A model generated the notes under the pieces. That model was given only the letters and a program-made list of their open reading frames with translations, searched no databases and was not told where the DNA came from. A DNA stretch of 64,000 bases from Oncomelania hupensis (Eukaryota > Mollusca > Gastropoda > Littorinimorpha > Pomatiopsidae), in assembly GCA_036898135.1 (NCBI GenBank), contig CM072511.1, forward strand, positions 79,469,262 to 79,533,261, in the 5' to 3' direction. A program made the translations under genes and the position numbers. This document shows positions 1 through 10,476 of this stretch, piece by piece. How positions within the stretch are numbered: the first letter of the stretch is position 1; every line of letters begins with the position of its first letter.

Positions 1-234
1 CCCATCTCCTTAGCTGCTCTTCTCATCCCCTTCCCTCCATTGTCTTTTATGTTTTACTTGTAAATATTCTTTTTCATGTTTGTATTATATCTTTGCATAA
101 TTTATTAGCGTCTCGTTTTTGTTTCACTTTTTTTCATATGTATTTCGGTGTTAACGCTAAGTATAAATGAGTGAGAACTGCGCTTTGAACTGATGGCATT
201 AAAAAAAGCGCTATATAAAACACCCTTTTTTAAA
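1..234. other. AT-rich stretch with a retroposon-type 3' hairpin
   Basis: No gene is visible. At about 180-212 there is a short hairpin-forming sequence (GCGCTTTGAAC, then AAAAAAAGCGCTATATAAA) that matches the 3' hairpin carried by other repeats in this window (7187-7245, 8930-8985, 49640-49703). It is probably the 3' end of an old plus-strand retroposon whose 5' limit I cannot place. Confidence 0.4.
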
Positions 235-421
235 ATCACTCTTACATTAAGCAAGGTAGCTATCTGCCATCTTGTCAGTTAAGAAAAAACACCCCAATGG
301 AAGCCAGAAATCAATATAGGCTTCTACTTAAATGATGACTTATTATACTTACATTATGATTATCATGTCATTTGTATAAAATTTCTGAAACTTCAGACCT
401 GTACTCTGGTCTACAGTGCAC

Positions 422-467
<46 letters not shown>

Positions 468-960
468 TTGTTAATATTTAAATGCAGCAGAGCGCCTGCC
501 ATCTTGTCGAAAGAGAAAAAAACCTTCAATTTAGAGTTCCACCCAATTCAAGAGTTATAGACTATACTATGAATGATTATAATGTCAGTTTTGTTTTAAA
601 TGTATGAAACTTTGGAATATACATATAACATGTCTACTGTGCACCAAGAGTACAGTAAGTTAATATTAAAATACAACATAGCCAATGCCTGTCATCTTGT
701 TGAATGGGGGGAAAAAATCAATATGGAGTTCCACCCAGTAGACTACTTTCATTGATTTAAATATCAGTTCCTTTTAATCAATTTTCTGAAATTCTTAGAG
801 ATATAATCTCATGTCTAGTGCGCACCAAGAGTACTGTAGTTAATATCAAAAAGCAGCAGTGCTACCTGCCACCTTGTCAACTGATAAAAATCGATGTATG
901 GCTGGATATAGGCCTTCAGCCAAATCTAAGAGTTCCACATGACAATATTTATTAATGTTT
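235..960. repeat. Degenerate ~185-bp tandem repeat, about four units
   Basis: A box resembling CTGCCATCTTGTC recurs at about 265, 497, 687 and 867, each time followed by a purine-rich stretch, then an AATATRG-like box and a GAGTTCCACCCA-like box, with GTGCACCAAGAGTAC-like sequence between units. Spacing is roughly 180-190 bp; it is longer between units 1 and 2, where a TC microsatellite intervenes. Two more isolated copies of the box with similar context lie near 4013 and 5190, so the unit is also dispersed. There is no coding potential. I do not recognise the family. Confidence 0.55.
425..462. repeat. (TC)n microsatellite
   Basis: Nineteen uninterrupted TC units lie inside the degenerate tandem repeat. 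Confidence 0.95.
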
Positions 961-974
961 TATTTATTTATTAT

Positions 975-1215
975 TGCATCGTTCCTATATAGCGCACTTC
1001 CGGCTCAAGAGCTGCTCAGGGCGCTGGCTGACACAGGTTCTAATTGGAACCGCCCGAGACGCATACTCACAGCCTTTTGTCGCATCGTCTGACACCCAGA
1101 CGACTGAGCACAATGCTGGGCCACCGGGGATGGGGGAGAATGGACCTAGTGCTTACACGTATTTGTGTAACCAGTACTCACTCGACTAGGACGTGAGCGT
1201 CAGGATCTTTATAAA
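975..1215 (-). repeat. Dispersed retroposon copy A (TATAGCGCACTT family)
   Basis: The segment starts with CTATATAGCGCACTTCC and continues through a GCTCAAGAGC...GGGCGCTGGC hairpin, CGCCCGAGACGC, TCTGACRCCCAGACRACTGAGCA-like and GAGCGTCAGGATCTTTA boxes. The same boxes occur in the same order at 1849-2090 with moderate divergence, so both are copies of one interspersed repeat. The TATAGCGC hairpin is the reverse complement of the 3' hairpin of plus-strand retroposons here, so I orient it on the minus strand. Confidence 0.55.
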
Positions 1216-1482
1216 TGTAGCGGAATGGGAGGCGACTGGTTCAGGCTTGGGGCGAGAAGTTGTCTACCTTGCATTTCTTGGTTAGACTGGTCTTGGGTGG
1301 CTCCCGCTGTGCAGAATCCATTGGTGTGGCCATTGGGTTATGAGGAACAAAGCGACACGACATTTGTTCTCCCCGGCTGACCATTTTTTCTGCTTTTGGT
1401 GTTACAAGCAAGGGTTGAGGGTTCCATTCCCGGTGGATGGGACATAAACATTGGCTGTCAGCAATGGCCATGTTCTTGTTGC

Positions 1483-1483
<1 letters not shown>
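1216..1483. other. Unassigned stretch between two repeats
   Basis: Moderately GC-rich DNA with no open reading frame of substance and no repeat I recognise. It runs directly into an AAT microsatellite. Confidence 0.4.

Positions 1484-1549
<66 letters not shown>
1484..1549. repeat. (AAT)n microsatellite
   Basis: About 22 uninterrupted AAT units. Confidence 0.95.
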
Positions 1550-1550
<1 letters not shown>

Positions 1551-1719
1551 GAGCTCATAAAATAAAATAACTGGCCATGTTACTGTTGATATTAAATAAT
1601 AATAATTAACATTTGTACAGCGCACTTCCTCACTAGAGCTCATAAAATAAAATTTAAAAAAAAACGTGTAGCAAAGTGGTACGGTTGTTTCAGTGTATTG
1701 TTTCTAAGATTGTGCTATA

Positions 1720-1844
<125 letters not shown>

Positions 1845-2281
1845 GAGGATTTTTATAGCGCACTTATCTCGCCGTACTTGACCAGACTCTAGGCGCTGGC
1901 CGATACAAGATCTAACTCAAACGCCCGAGACGCCCACCCGAAGCCTTTGGGCGCATGGTCTGACGCCCAGACAACTGAGCACTCTCCTGGCCAGCCAGGG
2001 ATGGGGAGAAGAACCAAGTGCATGCTGGGTGTGTTCTTGTTACCGGCACTCACCCGTCTAGGACATGAGCGTCAGGATCTTTACAGTCCGTTATGATGGA
2101 ATGTATGCGACACACAGACTAGACCTCGGTTTATACTCTCATCCGAAGGAGTAGGAAACGGGAGTAAAGTGTCTTTCCCAGGGACACAACACAATGGCCC
2201 GGACAGGGCTCGGGACCTCGGGAACCCGGGACCTTCAGATCCGCAAGCCAAAGCACTACCATTAGACCACCGTGCCTCTCC
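1845..2281 (-). repeat. Dispersed retroposon copy B, longer copy of 975-1215
   Basis: It shares the ordered boxes of the copy at 975-1215 and extends further, with GTGTCTTTCCCAGGGACACAACACAATGG-like sequence and a terminal GCACTACCATTAGACCACC that reads like a tRNA-type A box on the minus strand. On the minus strand this gives a tRNA-like head at about 2281, a body, and a TATA/GCGC hairpin tail at 1849 followed by ATT units, which is the layout of a tRNA-derived SINE. That reading is an inference. Confidence 0.5.
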
Positions 2282-3078
2282 GTGCGGTTTGTGTTAGATC
2301 ATGTATCGGCCAGCAGCTTGAACTGAAAAAGCGCTGTATAAGAATGATCAAATAAATAAAGTGTAGCTCAGAGGCCTAAGTTGCAAAACGCTGAAAATAG
2401 ACATTCTTCGTCGCCTGCTACTAGTGATAGGATACCCCGGGGTTTTCCCGTGCAGCGATCGAAGAAGAAAAATATTTTCACTAATTGCAAAAACTCCCTA
2501 TTTCCCCCAAGTTTTCCGTTCATATGTGAGAAAGTGAGTGCTGCTTGTGTAATTTATTTTACATTATTTTCAACATGTTGAGGGGATGCGGCTTATATAT
2601 CCGTGCGCATCGTATATCGAAAATTAAATAGGAAAATAATTTTGCCAGATATATCTGAAAATACCTTAATATAGTCGGGAATCAGAACGAGCGAAAGTCG
2701 GTCCGTATGTCGGTCTGTTGCTCGCCATATCTCAAGAATAACTGAACATACTTTGGCCAACCTCCCGTGCAGTCGATCAGACGAAGTTTGCTTTTCCTCA
2801 AATGTTAAGGTCGCTGGGGTAAATTCTTCTGTAACGTGTTTGTTCAATGTCTCAATAGGCTGGACCTATTTTGATGAATTTTTGGTATACAGGTACTTCA
2901 TATATTGTCCAATCGTTTCTTGTTTTCAATTTGCTTCTGTAAAATAAAACCGGAACATAAAAGTTGGTTTTCAGCTATATATGTGAGAGTCGGTAAATAC
3001 ATTTGAATGTCTTACTATCTTGTTTTCTTCTTCAGGTTTACCATTTGTGACAAGACGGCAGGTGGTTCCCTTGCGTTG
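2282..3078. other. Unassigned AT-rich DNA
   Basis: A retroposon-type tail remnant (AAAAAGCGCTGTATAAG) lies near 2328-2345. The rest, including open frames of about 60-85 codons on both strands, shows no recognisable domain. Confidence 0.4.
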
Positions 3079-3734
3079 TATATGTCGTAACGAAATAGTG
3101 AACTTGCCGAATTCGTGAAATCGGCAGCTGAGTTGCCGATTTCGTGAAATTGACAATAGCTTGCCGAGAACGCGAATTCGGCAGGCTGCTGTCCTTTAAA
3201 AGTTGAAAATTTTGTGAAATAGGCAACCGACTTAAAAAAAAACGGATATAGATTTCATGAAATCAACGTTTTGCCGATTTCGACGTTATTTTGCCGATGA
3301 GCAATGAACGATGTTGTAAAAGCATTGATTCAATGTCTGACATCATAATAATTACCTGATGGATAGTACCTGTTCGTGTCTTTACAAGTATCCACTTGGT
3401 GCCAAGACACTTAGTTCTAATGCGTAGTTAATGCACAGATACCATCCATCACTAATTATTATAATGTCAGACATTGTATCAATGCTTTTACAATGTTGTT
3501 AATTGTTGCCGATCATAAAATCGGCAAAACCGTCGAAATCGGCAAAACGAACATCCGTTTTCGTGAAATCAGTTGCCTATTTCACGAATTTGTCAACTTT
3601 GAAAAGCCTTTTCACTATTTCGACAACAGCCTGCCGATTTCGCTTTCTCGGCAAGCGATTGTCAATCTCACAAAATTGGCAATTCAGCTGCCGATTTCAC
3701 GAATTCGTCATTTTCACGATTTCGTTACGATATA
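3079..3734. repeat. Long imperfect inverted repeat (fold-back element)
   Basis: The left arm (3079-3373) and right arm (3435-3734) are reverse complements over nearly 300 bp with scattered mismatches and small gaps, leaving a ~61-bp loop. Matching landmarks from outside in are TCGTAACGAAAT against ATTTCGTTACGA, AATTCGTGAAATCGGCAGCT against AGCTGCCGATTTCACGAATT, ACGTTTTGCCGATTTCGACG against its counterpart near 3530, and TGTAAAAGCATTGAT against ATCAATGCTTTTACA. Each arm also contains repeated GCCGATTTCGTGAAAT-like motifs. An extra copy of the AACAACATTGTAAAAGCATT inner box lies just outside the right arm (3740-3760). No transposase frame exists; this is a non-autonomous fold-back or MITE-like structure. 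Confidence 0.85.
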
Positions 3735-4545
3735 ACAATTAACAACATTGTAAAAGCATTTTTAAGGGCGCTTCTTAAAAATCATACAGTATAAGACTTT
3801 TAAACATGAATCTGAACTTACTAGCTGGCTCTGATAGTTTAGTTTCAACTGCAACACAACCTGCATTTGTCCAATTTGTCAAAAGTAGGAAAATAATCAA
3901 TAATAAACATTACATTCAAGTTAGAAATGATATAATTATCTTGTCTGATAATTCCTAGAACTTCGGACTAATCTATTTTATGTATTACATACGTGCAGCA
4001 CAACAACCAACATCTGCCATCTTGTCAATTGGCAAAATCTGGGGCGCTACAGAATATACTTGGCCTACATCCAAGTTATAAACTACACTTACATTACCAT
4101 GACAGTTCTCTCTATTTCGGAAACATCTGTGTCCTTTTGCATAGCCCGAGGTTTAGTGTGCAATCAGCAGAGCCTCGCACTTTAGTTCTACCGCACGCTC
4201 GGACTTGAATATAACCAATATTTAAGTATAAGCAATATTAAAAAAAACCCCAATAATTTGAATATATACGATTGTTAATTTTTTTAAAGTACTAAGAACA
4301 ATATAAGCATGCTAGAACTTGGATCTAACCAATATTTGAATATAAGCGATATTTTCCTATATACAGATTTCAAAATATCCGATTTCATGCTAGGCCTTGA
4401 AAAAAAAAGTGATATTTGATTATATTTAATCAATATTTGAATAAGAATCAGAGTAAGAAAAAAAAAATAATATTTCAACAAGAGAAATTCATACATGGAT
4501 TAATCAGTTAAAAATTTTAAATTAAATAAAGCTATTATTGCATTA
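3735..4545. repeat. AT-rich DNA with degenerate CCAATATTTGAATATAAG repeats
   Basis: Variants of CCAATATTTGAATATAAGCGATATT occur near 4213, 4326, 4420 and again near 4886, suggesting a decayed short tandem or dispersed repeat. A copy of the CTGCCATCTTGTC box found in 235-960 is at about 4013. No gene is visible. Confidence 0.35.
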
Positions 4546-4550
4546 CATTA

Positions 4551-4601
4551 CATGATTATTGCTTTAGGTCCAGCGGACTCTTCCGAGCCAAATCAGGACG
4601 A
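4551..4601 (+). repeat. Dispersed GTCCAGCGGACT motif, copy 1
   Basis: The block reads TTATTGCTTTAGGTCCAGCG then GACTCTTCCGAGCCAAATCA. Close copies are at 6757-6804, about 22625-22660 and about 48955-49003. The latter two follow tRNA-like heads, so it is probably the 3' part of a SINE. Confidence 0.55.
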
Positions 4602-4659
4602 AGCTATCAAAAATAAAATTCACTGATTCACTCTCACAATGGTAAGCTTATATAGTCTA

Positions 4660-4765
4660 ACCTATCCTATCCTATCCCGTAACTCGAAGGTCGTAGGGGC
4701 ACCATAGATGATCGGTTAACCACCGTACTCCATCTTTTTCTGTCCTCAGCAACCCTCATGGCTAA
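4660..4765 (-). mobile_element. RTE-like LINE, extreme 3' end only, 8-bp target duplication
   Basis: Minus-strand 3' terminus: read in sense it ends with the tail of the reverse transcriptase frame (codons for PQRP-type residues) followed by CGAGTTACGGG and the pentamer tail (GGATA)n. It is flanked by ATAGTCTA at 4652-4659 and 4766-4773, consistent with a target-site duplication of a strongly 5'-truncated insertion. Confidence 0.75.
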
Positions 4766-4924
4766 ATAGTCTACAATGCAAAATACTATGCACATACAAA
4801 ATGCACAGCCATTTCTATAAACATTACTGCATGGCATAATTATTAATCAGTTGCTATTACAGTGTTATTGTACAAGTCATAATACGCAATATAACTGTAA
4901 GCAATATATGAATATAAACGATAT

Positions 4925-4942
4925 GGGGGGGGGGGGGGGGGG
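4925..4942. repeat. Poly-G run
   Basis: Eighteen consecutive G residues. Confidence 0.95.
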
Positions 4943-5613
4943 AGCGGGCTTTTCTCTGGGTGGCGGTATAATGGCCGCGTTTGTGTCCAGCATTTGTTTA
5001 TCTTTACATTATAACAAAATGGCCACATGTCACAAAATTTCATCTGTCCAATTTTCCAAGTTATAATGATATCTTGTCAATCGTTTCAAGGATCTGCAAC
5101 TTCCGTATTCAATAATTACCTAAGGTCCAACAAATGTGCACTAGGAGTCGCTCATACTTTATTCAATTAGTAAATACAACAGAACCATCTGCCATCTTGT
5201 CGAATTGTAACATTTGCATTAGATTATCAATATAGCCCTATGTCCAAGATTTAAAAGAACAACACATACAAAACAAAAACAACCAAAATAAACCTAACAA
5301 TGTACTTGTTGCTGCGGTTTTCTTAAACGTCCGTATTCGAAATAAAGTAGCTTCGAAGTTTCAAATATAGATCTTTACCTGCAGTATCTTTCATATTGTA
5401 CCTAATGGATGGATCTATGAACATAAAGCAATCTATCTTATGGATACGATGCGGCTAAACGAAAGTGTACATATACATAGGCACACACGTGTATGTTCGT
5501 ACATAACCACCGACTAGAAACACACACACACGCACAGAAGCATACACAAGCGCGAACGAATGCGAACGAGCTTACTGAAGATGCACTCAATCAACTAAGC
5601 ACTCCGTGGCATA
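4943..5613. other. Unassigned AT-rich DNA
   Basis: It contains one more copy of the CTGCCATCTTGTC box (about 5190) with the same neighbours as in 235-960. Otherwise no gene or recognisable repeat is seen. Confidence 0.4.
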
Positions 5614-5729
<116 letters not shown>

Positions 5730-5857
5730 CATCATATGTCAATTGTACACTCAAAAGAAGAGGAAGGATTAGGAGGTGGAAGAGAAGAGAAAACGGAGGA
5801 AGAAAAAGAAGACGAGGAGAATGAAAAGGGAGAGGGGTGAGGAGCAGAGTTAGACCT

Positions 5858-5957
5858 AGAAGAAGAAGAAGAAGAAAAAAGAAGAAGAAGAAGAAGAAGA
5901 AGAAGAAGAAGAAGAAGAAGAAGAAGAAGAAGAAGAAGAAGAAGAAGAAGAAGAAGA
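5858..5957. repeat. (GAA)n microsatellite
   Basis: An array of about 33 GAA units with a short A-rich interruption near 5876. The preceding 130 bp is also purine-only. Confidence 0.95.
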
Positions 5958-6750
5958 GTACAACCTACACTCCTCAACTATCAATTTCTCACTCCATCCA
6001 GTAGTCTACCATCCACCCTCCATCTTAAAAAAACAAAAAGAAAAAGTTAACAGTTGCATCTTGTTCTCTTCTATGCGCGCCAAGGCAAGTGTCTTTTGAA
6101 TGTTGCCGCTGCCCCGCTGTGTGGAAGTGTCAATCACGCTGACTTCATGTCACGACAGAGTAATTCTCCAATCAGCTGCCGGCGTTGTTGTTATGACATT
6201 TGCACACTGGCCCGGACGGCTGCAGCATCTCACGTCAATTTCACTTAACCGCCAATGTCGCTCATAGTGCAAGTTTGAAGTGCTGTGCCATCGCAAAGTA
6301 AACGCTGCACATTGAATGTGCAAATCACATGCCTACGTCTCGCATCTAAAGTTCAACCCTGATAGACAGATGTCTGACACTCAGTATAAACATACGCAGA
6401 TGAAACACATTATGACTAGGTAGATTAGGTAGATAAAACTAAGCTTCCAATTATGCAGTTGAAACCGAGTATGAGGCTTATACTACTGAAAATGAGTTTT
6501 TAGTAGGTAGATGAAACTGAAATGAGTATGATTAAGATGAAGTATGATGAGTAATTTTTTTTTAATTATTTATTTAAATGTAACATGTGTATACACGATT
6601 GTGATATTAGACAAAATAATTCAAATAAAATTAAAGAAAGTAAAATAAATTAACAACAGTAAGTGATGCACAAAATTATAAACACCTTTTGTAACCTCCA
6701 CCAGATTACATGTTTAGTTAGTAGTTAGTAGCAGCAGCAGTAGTAGTTTG
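5958..6750. other. Unassigned AT-rich DNA
   Basis: Short recurring GATGAAACTGAGTATGA-like phrases (6400-6530, and again 6920-6990) suggest a decayed minisatellite. No gene is visible. Confidence 0.35.
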
Positions 6751-6805
6751 ATTGATTTATTATTGCTTTAGGTCCAGCGGACTCCTCCGAGCCAAATCAG
6801 GACCG

Positions 6806-6806
<1 letters not shown>
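6751..6806 (+). repeat. Dispersed GTCCAGCGGACT motif, copy 2
   Basis: It is nearly identical to 4551-4601 and runs directly into a TAG microsatellite, so the repeat end and the microsatellite are probably one retroposon tail. Confidence 0.6.

Positions 6807-6871
<65 letters not shown>
6807..6871. repeat. (TAG)n microsatellite
   Basis: About 21 TAG units directly abut the dispersed motif on the left. Confidence 0.95.
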
Positions 6872-7034
6872 CGAAACAATCTGAATCGAGTGTTCAGAAA
6901 AAAAATAATTAGAAGTATGCAGATAAAACTGAATATGAATATGCAGATACAAAAATGAATACGAATATGGAAATAAAACTGAGTATATGGAGGTATACTT
7001 ACAATCTTAATATAGGAGAACGGAACCTCCAATA

Positions 7035-7245
7035 AGGGATGCAGTCAATCTAACAATTTCAAAAATAAAAATTCGATTTGCTTTCTGTAGTCTAAGAGCG
7101 ATTTCCCTGCATGTTTGAGTGATTATGTGTGTTTGTTGTGTATGTGAGAGTGGGTGAAACATGTGAGCTTGTATGTTGATACAGTACCGCCGCGCTTTGA
7201 GCCTGATTGATAATTTGGGGAAAAGCGCGTATATAGCATCCAGTA
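7035..7245 (+). mobile_element. SINE-like ~215-bp repeat, copy 1
   Basis: It shares ordered boxes with 8770-8985 and 49474-49703: GCAGTCAAT, TTCGATTTGCTTTC-like, AGCGATYTCCCTGC, TTTGAGTGATT, GTGAGCKTGTATGTTG, and a terminal hairpin CGCGCTTTGAGCCTGATT / GGGGAAAAGCGCGTATATAG followed by CATCCAGTA. An AAT microsatellite follows at once. All three copies begin at about the same place, which favours a SINE or a recurrently truncated LINE 3' end. No protein is encoded. Confidence 0.7.
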
Positions 7246-7253
7246 GAATAATG

Positions 7254-7328
<75 letters not shown>
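7246..7328. repeat. (AAT)n microsatellite at a retroposon tail
   Basis: About 26 AAT units directly follow the hairpin end of the SINE-like repeat. Confidence 0.95.
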
Positions 7329-8769
7329 TCGACGAAGTCAGAACAGTGGAATTAAAGAAATTTAGAAGAGGTCTGTATTATGTTAGATAATCGAAATGTG
7401 GAAACTTTCAAAGTAAAGGAGACACGATTTGCGTATATAGAAAAAGCACCGATAGCATCAAACCAATAGAATTTTAAATTTTAAAAATAGGGCTGTAACG
7501 TGGGAACGTGTATATGCTCAAAGCACTTATTGATACCTACCATGTTTCAGGATAATGTAAATGTTATTGAACAGTTTCGTTCACTGAAGTTGTCTACCAC
7601 TGAAGTTTGGGTTAGAACGACTTCATCTGTTTAAATTTACATTTTGTTTCACGTTGATAGATTTTATTCAGTGAAAGTTTGTGTATAGTGTGAATAGGAC
7701 TACTAAAACATAATTATTAAAAACAAAATGGCCTGTATTACATGTTAACCTGTCAATTTTTTATTTCGTCTGTCTGTTGTGAGTAGTTGGGAAGCCATTC
7801 CCTCATATATCTAGTTTTTCTTCTTGTTCTTTTATTTGATGTTAGTTTATCCTACTGTAATTTTTAATCAGTCACAAAGAGGGGTGTAGGCGAAGCAGCT
7901 GAAAGGTATTACAACTCCAGTTCTTGTTTCATTTTAATAGATCTCTCCTTCTACTAAACTCCTGTTGCAGGGAAGCAATAACAAATGAAAAAAGGGGAGT
8001 ATGATGAGGTGAGGTACTACAATATCTAGTTTCATCATTATAAATTCCACCCAACCGCCCCTTCATTCCTTATTCCACATTCCATCGTAACCAAACTTTC
8101 TACAAAACTTCCCTGGAGAAAGAAAGGTGTGTGAAAGTGAAAAATGGTAAGAAGTGGAATGAAGGGTTTGCGTTCAAAGAAGCTAGCGACCGCCTGCTGA
8201 AAAAGGGTAACGTAATATATTCAGATTCAGAAAACTGTATTATCTCACAAGATAAATTCTAACATGCAATTGCTGTCAGTAAAAAGCAATTTAAAAAGTA
8301 AAAATACTATTTTAAAAATAATTTTTCACAGATACATCATGCATTGACTGACACGAATGTTCATATCAACATGAACATTTCAGACACATTGTATCCTTAT
8401 ATGCATATTCCACAATATTTGGAAATTAAACATCACCCTCATTACACTTCAACATCATAAATATTTCACTGTTGGTCAGAGGAGGAGGGGGATCAAGACC
8501 GTAGCTAAATATTGTTCTGTCTGCTTTTTATTTTTTTTTTAAATAAAAAGAGGAGTTTCAACAAAGAAAACATTGTCATCTAATAAAAAGTCAGTATTAT
8601 TAAAGCTTGTAAGTGTAATGAAATTATTAATTAAACAATTGTAACGTTGCTATCCCATGTCAATAATTAATCTATTTCGAATATTTACAGGTTGTGTGTA
8701 ACAAAAACAATTAGTTTGTAATTGATGTGTTTAGATTGAATTGTATTGTTAGTTAAACAATAATGGTAC
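7329..8769. other. Unassigned AT-rich DNA
   Basis: About 1.4 kb without a supported gene, RNA or recognised repeat. Only short, composition-driven open frames occur. Confidence 0.4.
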
Positions 8770-9007
8770 AGGACGCAGTCAATATACAAATGTCAAAAAA
8801 TAAAAAATCGAGTTTCTTTCCGTCTTCCAATAGCGATCTCCCTGCCTTTACACCACCTGTTTGAGTGATTGGTGTGTATTTGTGTGTGTGAGGGTGGATG
8901 AGACAGGTGAGCGTGTATGTTGGTATAGATCGCCGCGCTTTGAGCCTGATTGATTTGGGGAAAGGCGCGTATATAGCATCCTGTATTATTATTATTATTA
9001 TTATTAT
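8770..9007 (+). mobile_element. SINE-like ~215-bp repeat, copy 2, with ATT tail
   Basis: All boxes of copy 1 are present in order, ending in the GCGCTTTGAGCCTGATTGAT / GGGGAAAGGCGCG hairpin and ATATAGCATCCTGTA, then seven to eight ATT units (8986-9007). Confidence 0.7.
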
Positions 9008-9234
9008 AGTTATGATTCATAGTTGCTACCCCCAATCAATTTATTTTTTATTCTTTTCCCCTCTCAATCGCTCCCTCCTCGCCCCCTCCTCGCCCCCTCC
9101 CCCGGCAATCCTTTTGTGTACATAAATAGTTTTAATTTTAAAAATTCAAAAAAATTTATATAATTAATTATTTTGCATGTTTGTGTATATCATTTTAACC
9201 ATGTCCATGTGCCCTTAATGGTTTTTTTTCTGGA

Positions 9235-9271
9235 ATAAACTTGCCTTGCTTTTCTTTGCCTTGCCTTGCCT
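9235..9271 (+). repeat. AATAAA plus (TTGCC)n, probable retroposon 3' end
   Basis: GGAATAAAC is followed by imperfect TTGCC pentamers (9241-9270). A polyadenylation-type hexamer followed by a pentamer tail resembles the 3' terminus of a retroposon. The upstream limit is unclear. Confidence 0.4.
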
Positions 9272-9674
9272 ATATTGTAAGACCTTACTCTACAAGACAA
9301 CCGGATTCAAGCGAAAGCATTTATGGGAGAAGACTTAAAGCAGCAGGCGAGTGACCTGTTTTGTTTTTGTTTGTTTGTTTGTTTGTTTTGTTTTGCTAGC
9401 CAGTATTAGAGAAGGGCGTGGTGACTTGAGAGACGACCCTAATTCTAGAATTTCTAGAAATGTGTCTTCAGGTTTTAAAACAAAAGATTTTCTACCGAAT
9501 GTGATTTTATTCTACCAAGTTGAAGCGGTCATATTTAACTGAAAGTGTTTTAATTACCTATTTGATGTATTATTTGATGATAATTATTTCTTTCCGTCTG
9601 GTTTGTTTTCTTGTTCTCGACGCAACGAACTCCTTGTTGCACGCGTGGGACTTTCAAAAACCAGAGTGACGTCC

Positions 9675-9676
<2 letters not shown>
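9272..9676. other. Unassigned DNA
   Basis: About 400 bp with a TTTG-rich run near 9358-9394. No gene or recognised repeat is seen. Confidence 0.35.
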
Positions 9677-9767
<91 letters not shown>

Positions 9768-9768
9768 C
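9677..9768. repeat. (TTA)n microsatellite
   Basis: About 30 TTA units ending in a T run. Confidence 0.95.
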
Positions 9769-10476
9769 ATTTTTTTTAAATTTGTATTTTTTTAAAATGC
9801 AATTTGTTGTTTTGGGTCAATGAGGTAACATAGGCGCTTGGAATAACTATTTTAAGAACTAATTGAACATGATCAAAAAGGCATTCTCTTGTATAACAAT
9901 TTAACATTGACAAGAAATCTACAATTAATGGAAATGAAAATGGATAAATTGTCACCACACAAGATAAACAGTCAGCTTAAAATATGCAAAAGAAGCAGTG
10001 AGAATATTAAATCATTTCCTGTGGGTTCGGGCACTGATTAGAATAGACCCAACGTTTCCCGACGTGTCGTAAGAGGCGACTAACAGGGGTGATGTCAGCA
10101 CGGCATCACTGGGTGAAAGTCTTCTACACAGAAGTCACCGGTCAGGACGGAGGAACCTCATGTTACTAAAGGCTCAACGACCACGTGCTCGGGGCCAAGG
10201 CGAGCCACACTGTATTCATGGATATCGGCTGTGGCCAACAGCCTGGAGAGGATTGGGCCCTGCCAGGTCTTTCTTGCCCAAGATGCACTGCATGATGCAT
10301 AAAACCAATTACTCCATACCGAATCGGTCGTCGCACGGGTCAATAAGGACCGCGCCTTCCGTTTGCCACCAGGATGGAGGCGATAAGAGTGCTACTGATG
10401 GACAACTTAGCAAGATCCGCACCAGTAATAACATCGTCATAGGAACCAGGGAAAATTAGAAGAACTGGCCCACGAG

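Noticed and set aside
235..960. CRISPR-like spaced repeats
   Set aside because: Units are ~185 bp, degenerate and in animal DNA; there is no short exact repeat with uniform spacers.
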